28,945 bases of DNA from positions 1-28,945 of the forward strand of contig CAZKJS010000022.1 in NCBI GenBank assembly GCA_964553255.1, written 5' to 3'. Origin of the DNA: JAQUCI01 sp964553255 (GTDB taxonomy: Bacteria > Bacillota_I > Bacilli_A > Erysipelotrichales > Erysipelotrichaceae). Both the position numbers and the translations under genes were made by a program. Position 1 is the first letter of the stretch; each line of letters starts with the position of its first letter. The notes beneath the pieces were generated by a model. The model saw only the letters and a program-made list of their open reading frames with translations, was not told the DNA's origin and ran no database searches. Below, one piece after another: positions 23,850 to 28,945 of this stretch.

Positions 23850-25328
23850 ATGCAATTTTTAAGTAAGGTCAACAGTGATCATAGAAGAAGACCAATCAAA
23901 GTAATTCAATTTGGTGAAGGCAATTTCTTGCGAGCTTTTGTAGATTATATGATAGACATTGCTAATGAGCAAAATTTATTCAATGGTAATATAGTGATAG
24001 TAAAACCAATTGCACATGGCAATTTAGATGGCTTTGAAAATCAAGAGTGTCAATATACGGTTCAACTTCGTGGTTTGATTGATGGTTGTGAATACATAGA
24101 ATCAAGAGTGATCACTAGTGTTGATAGTGCTGTTGATCCTTTTTTAGATTATCAAGCATATATCAAACTTGCATCTTTGGATAGTTTGCGATTTGTTGTA
24201 TCCAACACAACAGAAGCGGGAATTGTTTATAATGAAAAAGATCGATTTGATGAGAAGTTAGCAATCAGTTTTCCAGCAAAGTTAACACAATTTCTATTAG
24301 CACGATTTGATGCATTTCAAGGCGATCAAGATAAAGGTTTAATAATATTACCAGTTGAACTCATTGATGATAATGGTATAGTTTTGAAACAATGTGTTAT
24401 GCAATATATCAAACTTTGGAACTTAAGCGACGAATTTAGTGATTGGGTTAATGATTCTTGTGTGTTTACTAGCACATTAGTAGATAGAATCGTAACAGGA
24501 TATCCTAAAGATGAGATAACAAACTTGTGGGAAAAACTTGGTTATCGTGATGAACTACTGACAACTGCTGAACCTTTTGCGCTTTGGGTCATTGAGAGTG
24601 CAAAAAATATAAGTGATGAATTTCCACTTGATGAAGCACTTCATGACAAAACGGGTATGAATGTTATCTTTACAAATAATCAAAAACCATATAAACAACG
24701 CAAAGTTAGAGTTTTAAATGGTGCGCATACAGGCTTTGTCTTGGCATCATTTCTTGCTGGTAACAATACCGTAAAAGAATCAATGGAAAGTGAAATAATT
24801 AGTAACTATATTTATAAGATGATTTTTGATGAAGTAATACCAACTCTTGATCTATCTAGAGATGAACTGGAAGAGTTTGGATTGGCGGTTATCGATCGTT
24901 TTAAGAATCCATATATTAAGCATCAATTGCTAGCAATATCATTAAATAGTGTTTCTAAATGGCGGACAAGATGCTTACCGAGCCTTTTAGAATATAGTAA
25001 AAAATATCATATTTTACCAAAGTATTTAGTATTCAGTTTAGCAGCGTTAATCAGTTTTTATAACATAGAAAAGATTGAAAATGGTGTTGGATTAGCATAT
25101 CGTGGTAAGCAGATATACCAGGTAAAAGATGATGAAGATGTATTGAACTTCTTTTTTATCAACAAAGATGATGATTTAGTCACCAAAGTAATAGCAAATA
25201 CCAATTTCTTTAGTCAAGATCTAAGCAAAATTGAAGGATTTAAGAATATGGTTTGTAACTATTTAACTATGATCAAGGAAAATGGCATGCAAAAAGCAGT
25301 AGCAATGCTGGTGGATGATAATGAATAA
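23850..25328 (+). CDS. uxaB: Tagaturonate reductase (altronate oxidoreductase)
   Basis: 492 residues. It reduces tagaturonate to altronate with NADH, the second step of galacturonate breakdown. It is a mannitol-dehydrogenase-family enzyme: the nucleotide-binding start VIQFGEGNFLRAFVDYMID, FVVSNTTEAGIVY, STLVDRIVTGYP, the active-site block KQRKVRVLNGAHTGF and the late NPYIKHQLLAISLNS all agree with UxaB more than with the fructuronate reductase UxuB. A GGGAG ribosome site is present. It overlaps the altronate dehydratase gene by 8 bases (25321-25328), supporting pairing of the two steps. First gene of the rightward operon. Confidence 0.93.
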   Translation: MQFLSKVNSDHRRRPIKVIQFGEGNFLRAFVDYMIDIANEQNLFNGNIVIVKPIAHGNLDGFENQECQYTVQLRGLIDGCEYIESRVITSVDSAVDPFLDYQAYIKLASLDSLRFVVSNTTEAGIVYNEKDRFDEKLAISFPAKLTQFLLARFDAFQGDQDKGLIILPVELIDDNGIVLKQCVMQYIKLWNLSDEFSDWVNDSCVFTSTLVDRIVTGYPKDEITNLWEKLGYRDELLTTAEPFALWVIESAKNISDEFPLDEALHDKTGMNVIFTNNQKPYKQRKVRVLNGAHTGFVLASFLAGNNTVKESMESEIISNYIYKMIFDEVIPTLDLSRDELEEFGLAVIDRFKNPYIKHQLLAISLNSVSKWRTRCLPSLLEYSKKYHILPKYLVFSLAALISFYNIEKIENGVGLAYRGKQIYQVKDDEDVLNFFFINKDDDLVTKVIANTNFFSQDLSKIEGFKNMVCNYLTMIKENGMQKAVAMLVDDNE

Positions 25329-26794
25329 GATAATTCAAATAAACCAAAAAGATAATGTCGTTGTAGCATTAATGAAACTTGAAAAAGGTACAGTAATACT
25401 TGATGATATTACTCTTGAAGAAACGATTGATTTTGGACACAAAATAGCGATTATAGATATCGCGGAAGATGAGTTGATCATTAAATATGGGTATCCAATC
25501 GGCAAAGCTACTAAGAACATAAAAAAGGGTGAATGGGTACACACAAATTGTATAAAGACTAGATTAGAAGATAACATTGAATATGATTATCAACCTAACA
25601 TTCATGATCTAGGTAAAATTGAAACACGAAGCTTTATGGGTTATCGTAGAGAAAATGGAAAAGTTGGAATCAGAAATGAAGTATGGATAATACCAACTGT
25701 GGGTTGTATAAATAATGTGGTAACTAAATTGGCTGAGATGAGTAAAGTAATGATCAAAGAAACAAATATTGAAGATGTTGTTGCTTTCGTCCATCCTTAT
25801 GGTTGCTCACAGATGGGCGATGATCAAGAGAATACTAAGCTCATACTAAGTGACCTTATAACTCATCCTAATGCTGGTGGTGTTTTGGTAGTTGGATTAG
25901 GGTGTGAAAACAGTAATATTGATGAAGTAAAGAAATATATTGGTGATCAAGAACTTGAAAATGTTCATTTTATCAATTTACAAGATCATGATGATGAAAT
26001 AGCTGATGCTTTAACTATGATAACTGAAATAGTTAAAAAAGCAGCTCTTAATAAACGTGAACCTATGTTAGCCAGTGAACTTGTTGTTGGCCTTAAATGC
26101 GGGGGGTCAGATGGTTTATCAGGTATTACTGCTAATCCTTGTGTTGGTTATTTTAGTGATAAACTAATTGCCCAAAATGGAACAACAATACTCACTGAAG
26201 TACCTGAAATGTTTGGAGCAGAAACGATATTGATGAATCGTTGTCAAAACACAGACGTGTTTAATAAGACGGTAGCTTTGATCAATGAGTTCAAAGACTA
26301 CTATCGCGATCATGGCCAAACAATTTATGAGAATCCTTCGCCAGGAAATAAAACTGGTGGAATATCAACGCTTGAGGATAAATCATTAGGTTGTACACAA
26401 AAAGCAGGACAAGCAACTGTGGTAGATGTTCTTGCTTATGGTGAAAAGGTGAAAATCAAGGGATTAAACCTGCTTAGTGCTCCTGGTAATGATCTTGTTG
26501 CTTCTACGGCTTTAGCTTGCAGTGGTGCTCATATNNNNNNNNNNAACGGGACGCGGAACACCGTTTGGTTGTCCTGTTCCAACATTGAAGATATCATCAA
26601 ATGATGCGTTGGCACATAAGAAAGCCAATTGGATCGATTTCAATGCTGGAGTAATAGCTAATGGTCATAGTTTAGATGATGCTAGCAATGATCTAATGGA
26701 TTTGGTTTTAAGAGTGGCGTCTGGTGAACTAGTAAAAGCTGAAGTTTCTGGATATCATGATATGGCAATATTTAAACAAGGTGTTACTTTGTAA
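25321..26794 (+). CDS. uxaA: Altronate dehydratase, interrupted by an assembly gap
   Basis: It dehydrates altronate to 2-keto-3-deoxygluconate. The N-terminal SAF domain (about 1-95) is followed by the UxaA core: FMGYRRENGKVGIRNEVW, VHPYGCSQMGDDQENT, LKCGGSDGLSGITANP, EVPEMFGAET, GNKTGGISTLEDKSLG, and after the gap TGRGTPFGCPVPTLKISSN and WIDFNAG. The reading frame changes across the 10 N at 26535-26544. The family spacing (five residues between the His of SGAH and TGRG) needs 12 missing bases, which would also restore the frame, so the gene is most likely intact. ATG 25321 is preferred over 25315 because GGTGG is spaced correctly for it. It overlaps uxaB. Confidence 0.92.
26535..26544. other. 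Assembly gap (10 N)
   Basis: A run of 10 N inside uxaA. The coding frame on both sides and the family alignment imply 12 real bases, so the N-count is a placeholder or short estimate. Confidence 0.95.
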
Positions 26795-26808
26795 AAGGAG
26801 AAATAAAA

Positions 26809-27606
26809 ATGAATGAAATGTTTACACTAACAAACAAAATTGCATTGGTTACAGGCGGGTCTTATGGAATAGGTTTTGCTATAGCAGAAGGCTTTGCTAA
26901 AGCAAAAGCAACCGTAGTGTTTAATGATCTTAATCAAGAGTTGGTTGATAAAGGTTTAGCTGCTTATAAAGCTAAGGGAATCAATGCTTATGGTTATGTT
27001 TGTGATGTTAGTGATGAAAAAGCTGTAGTTGAGATGGTTAATAAGATTGAAAAAGAACATGGCGTTATTGACATCTTGGTAAATAATGCTGGTATTGTTA
27101 AGAGAATACCAATGGTTGATATGGCTGTTGAAGATTTTAGAAAAGTTATTGATATAGATTTAACAGCGCCTTTTATTGTTGCTAAGGCAGTAATTCCTAG
27201 CATGATCAAAAAGGGACAGGGTAAGATAATCAATATTTGCTCAATGATGTCTGAGCTAGGTCGCGAGACGGTTTCAGCCTATGCAGCAGCTAAAGGTGGG
27301 CTTAAAATGCTTACTAAAAATATCGCTTCAGAATACGGTGAATATAATATTCAATGTAATGGTATTGGTCCAGGCTATATAGCAACACCACAAACGGCAC
27401 CTTTAAGAGAAGTACAAGCAGATGGTTCGCAGCACCCCTTTGATAAATTTATAATTTCAAAGACACCAGCTGGACGCTGGGGATTGGCTGAAGACTTACA
27501 GGGTCCGGCAATATTCTTAGCTAGCTCCGCTTCTGATTTTGTTAATGGGCATATATTATATGTTGATGGTGGTATCTTAGCTTATCTTGGTAAACAACCT
27601 AAATAA
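26809..27606 (+). CDS. SDR dehydrogenase, gluconate 5-dehydrogenase / KduD-DhuD type
   Basis: 265 residues, classical short-chain dehydrogenase. NAD-binding TGGSYGIG (15-22), NNAG in DILVNNAGIV, catalytic Ser in ICSMMSELG, and YAAAK with the Tyr and Lys. The long insert after PGYIATPQTAPLRE and the end DGGILAYLGKQP are typical of proteins annotated as gluconate 5-dehydrogenase. In streptococci a protein of this type (DhuD) reduces the diketo product of unsaturated uronates to 2-keto-3-deoxygluconate. Location directly after uxaA (14-base gap, AAGGAG site) favours that KduD-like role, which would let unsaturated uronates from pectin or glycosaminoglycans join the pathway. The isomerase partner is not in the window. 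Gluconate 5-dehydrogenase activity remains possible. Confidence 0.88.
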   Translation: MNEMFTLTNKIALVTGGSYGIGFAIAEGFAKAKATVVFNDLNQELVDKGLAAYKAKGINAYGYVCDVSDEKAVVEMVNKIEKEHGVIDILVNNAGIVKRIPMVDMAVEDFRKVIDIDLTAPFIVAKAVIPSMIKKGQGKIINICSMMSELGRETVSAYAAAKGGLKMLTKNIASEYGEYNIQCNGIGPGYIATPQTAPLREVQADGSQHPFDKFIISKTPAGRWGLAEDLQGPAIFLASSASDFVNGHILYVDGGILAYLGKQPK

Positions 27607-27610
27607 TTGA

Positions 27611-27638
27611 AAAGATTACCGATTAATTGGTAATCTTT
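27611..27638 (+). terminator. Terminator of the uxaB-uxaA-SDR operon
   Basis: Perfect 10-base arms AAAGATTACC and GGTAATCTTT, 8-base loop, then a T-run to 27642. The last codons and the stop of the opposite-strand DUF1836 gene (27623) lie inside this hairpin. Confidence 0.85.
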
Positions 27639-28138
27639 TTTTGTGCTGACTTCTCTTTTTGAGCAGCTATGCAATGATCAAGATAAATTTTCTGGGTAAT
27701 CGCTTTGATGATTGGAATCAACAGATCCTGGTGTTGAGAATATTCAGCTAGACTAATTGTCTTATTTGAAAACAATGATGAAAGACAAATATCGAATAAA
27801 GCACAAAATAGATCATAATTATCTTCAAACAATGAAGAGTCGACATTAAGGCTTAAAAGATATCTAATATCATCTAAGGATACAACATTCTTAGCTAAAG
27901 CGATAAAGATGAGAGTGGCAATATGTTTTGATGAATATTGTTTCTTTTCTGGATTATAAAGTAGTTTAAGCTTTACATAATTACTAATCATCGAATTTGT
28001 TAGTTCTGGTTGATTGAGCTCTTTTAAGTATTGATTAACAAACTTAGCTGTTTGCTCAAGGTATAAACCCACATTGGTGATTTCGTGATAACGAGGCAGT
28101 GTCTTGATTTTATTTTGATTAGTTTCTTTGTTTATCAT
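27623..28138 (-). CDS. DUF1836 helix-turn-helix protein
   Basis: 171 residues. LPRYHEITNVGLYLEQTAKFVNQYL, LTNSMISNYVKLKLLYNPEKKQY and IATLIFIALAKNVVSLDDIRYLLSL follow the DUF1836 pattern, a MerR-like DNA-binding fold found in Bacillota; its targets are unknown. Lys/Gln-rich tail. No good ribosome site precedes the ATG. Divergent from the PAP2-like gene, whose promoter region contains repeated GTTATT half-sites that could be its binding sites (inference). The last residues (KITN) are encoded by the stem and loop of the neighbouring terminator. Confidence 0.8.
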   Translation of the reverse strand: MINKETNQNKIKTLPRYHEITNVGLYLEQTAKFVNQYLKELNQPELTNSMISNYVKLKLLYNPEKKQYSSKHIATLIFIALAKNVVSLDDIRYLLSLNVDSSLFEDNYDLFCALFDICLSSLFSNKTISLAEYSQHQDLLIPIIKAITQKIYLDHCIAAQKEKSAQKKITN

Positions 28139-28198
28139 ATAAATATTCTACTACCGTTATTAAGATACTTCAATCACTAAATTGAATATTGATAACAA

Positions 28199-28211
28199 GT
28201 TATTAAATAAC
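28199..28211. promoter_or_regulatory. Palindrome GTTATT-A-AATAAC upstream of the PAP2-like gene
   Basis: Perfect 13-base palindrome ending two bases before the -35 box at 28214. The related sequence ACAAGTTATT (28195-28204) recurs inverted as AATAACTTGT at 28261-28270, and GTTATTAA appears again at 28156-28163. Likely a regulator binding region; the divergent DUF1836 protein is a candidate. Confidence 0.45.
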
Positions 28212-28213
28212 TC

Positions 28214-28242
28214 TTGACTGAATAATGGACACCAATTATAAT
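28214..28242 (+). promoter_or_regulatory. Promoter of the PAP2-like gene
   Basis: TTGACT (28214-28219), 17-base spacer, TATAAT (28237-28242). Strong consensus match, leaving about 50 bases of leader before the start at 28300. Confidence 0.75.
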
Positions 28243-28299
28243 GAATTCAACAGGTTATGCAATAACTTGTAATAAGATAATAGAAATGAGAAAAGAGAT

Positions 28300-28875
28300 A
28301 TGATCGCAAAAATCTTACGAATAGTTACATTACCACCATTTGTCACTGGATCGACAATTTTGATATTATTTTTTAGTGGAAAGATAATTACTTTCAAAGA
28401 GTTGTTTATGCTAATAGGATGTTTAGTTGTTTTTCCCTTACTAGCGTATCCGTTTAGAGAGATATTTCAAATTAATACTGACCGTAGACAAGGTCAAAGA
28501 AGTGTAGCGATGGTATTTAGTGCATTGAGTTATAGTTATGGTTTGATTTGGTCAATTACAACGGAAGTTAGCTTAGTAACAAGTGTTTTATTTAGTTCTT
28601 ACTTTTTATCTGTTATAGGCTTATTGGTGACTAATAAGCTCTTTAAGTTTCATGCTAGTGGTCATGCTTGTAGTACAACAGCACCGCTAATATTAATGAG
28701 CTGGCAGATGGGTTGGCCATATATAATATGGGGTGTTATGCTTGTGGTGATGGTTTATTATGCTTCATTATATCTAAAACAACATACCTTATCACAACTG
28801 TTAAGTGGTTCTTCTATCAGTGTTTTAGCAGGGATACTTAGCATTACAATATTTAACAATATTAGTGCATTTTAA
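28300..28875 (+). CDS. PAP2-like membrane protein with incomplete active site
   Basis: 191 residues with about six hydrophobic helices. PAP2 phosphatases use three motifs: K-x6-RP, PSGH, and SR-x5-H-x3-D. Here a basic stretch DRRQGQR (61-67) sits near the first position, FHASGHACS (117-125) keeps the Ser-Gly-His, and YASLYLKQHTLSQLLSG (154-170) keeps the nucleophilic His162, but the Arg and Asp of the third motif are Ser and Gln. It may be a divergent lipid phosphatase or a non-catalytic relative. The ribosome site is weak (AGAAAAGAG). Single gene behind a strong promoter, followed by a GC-rich hairpin. Confidence 0.65.
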   Translation: MIAKILRIVTLPPFVTGSTILILFFSGKIITFKELFMLIGCLVVFPLLAYPFREIFQINTDRRQGQRSVAMVFSALSYSYGLIWSITTEVSLVTSVLFSSYFLSVIGLLVTNKLFKFHASGHACSTTAPLILMSWQMGWPYIIWGVMLVVMVYYASLYLKQHTLSQLLSGSSISVLAGILSITIFNNISAF

Positions 28876-28890
28876 AATAAAAAACGACCG

Positions 28891-28924
28891 CTTGGGGCAC
28901 CCTCCGTAAGGAAGGTGCCCCAAG
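28891..28924. terminator. GC-rich hairpin, likely bidirectional terminator
   Basis: Arms CTTGGGGCACC (28891-28901) and GGTGCCCCAAG (28914-28924) are perfect. One mismatch and three more pairs lead to a GTAA tetraloop. The A-run at 28876-28884 gives a T-run on the minus strand, so termination is strongest for a minus-strand gene beyond the right edge; the plus side has only CTTTG. Much richer in GC than its surroundings. Confidence 0.65.
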
Positions 28925-28945
28925 TGCGCTTTGTATCTAAAGTAA

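Overview
The window is AT-rich DNA with AGGAG-type ribosome binding sites, the standard genetic code (TGA acts as a stop), short intergenic gaps and many intrinsic terminators. The gene families (DegV, DUF1836, DUF4956 with VTC, OmpR-type two-component system, LacI-controlled hexuronate genes) point to a low-GC Bacillota, possibly Erysipelotrichia or a relative; the exact lineage cannot be fixed from the sequence alone. A run of 10 N at 26535-26544 shows that this is a draft scaffold. I saw no rRNA, tRNA, CRISPR array, insertion sequence or transposase.

Layout. (1) 1-3008, plus strand: a compact conflict-type cluster. It holds the C-terminal part of a RyR-domain protein cut by the window edge, a TIR protein with BspA-type leucine-rich repeats, and a stand-alone SLOG-fold protein. 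This is the best candidate for an undescribed immune or nucleotide-signalling system. (2) 3126-8316, minus strand: an OmpR-type regulator and its histidine kinase, followed by a VTC-domain (polyphosphate polymerase-like) / DUF4956 / Cthe_2159-type lipoprotein operon. Both promoters carry nearly the same 21-base direct-repeat element, which ties the two-component system to the operon. (3) 8539-9818: a DUF454 membrane protein behind a palindromic operator, and an unrecognised lipoprotein.

(4) 10116-13304, plus strand: a barstar-like protein without a barnase, a HerA/FtsK-like ATPase, and a small helical protein made of two tandem copies of one unit. (5) 13442-17671: two PAS/GGDEF diguanylate cyclases flank a minus-strand pyrB. 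pyrB has an attenuator-like leader and a shortened 3' end that runs into the remnant of a TspO-like membrane protein gene. (6) 17791-19127: a DegV lipid-binding protein and a DtxR-type metalloregulator with iron-type ligands.

(7) 19272-27606: a divergent hexuronate regulon. lacI-type regulator, uxaC, kdgA-VOC fusion and kdgK run leftward; uxaB, uxaA and an SDR dehydrogenase run rightward. Two matching TGTAA-N4-TTACA operators sit downstream of the two divergent promoters. Together the enzymes turn galacturonate, and probably unsaturated-uronate products, into 2-keto-3-deoxygluconate, then pyruvate and glyceraldehyde-3-phosphate. No transporter or polysaccharide lyase is in view. (8) 27623-28924: a DUF1836 regulator, a PAP2-like membrane protein with an incomplete active site, and a strong GC-rich hairpin at the right edge.
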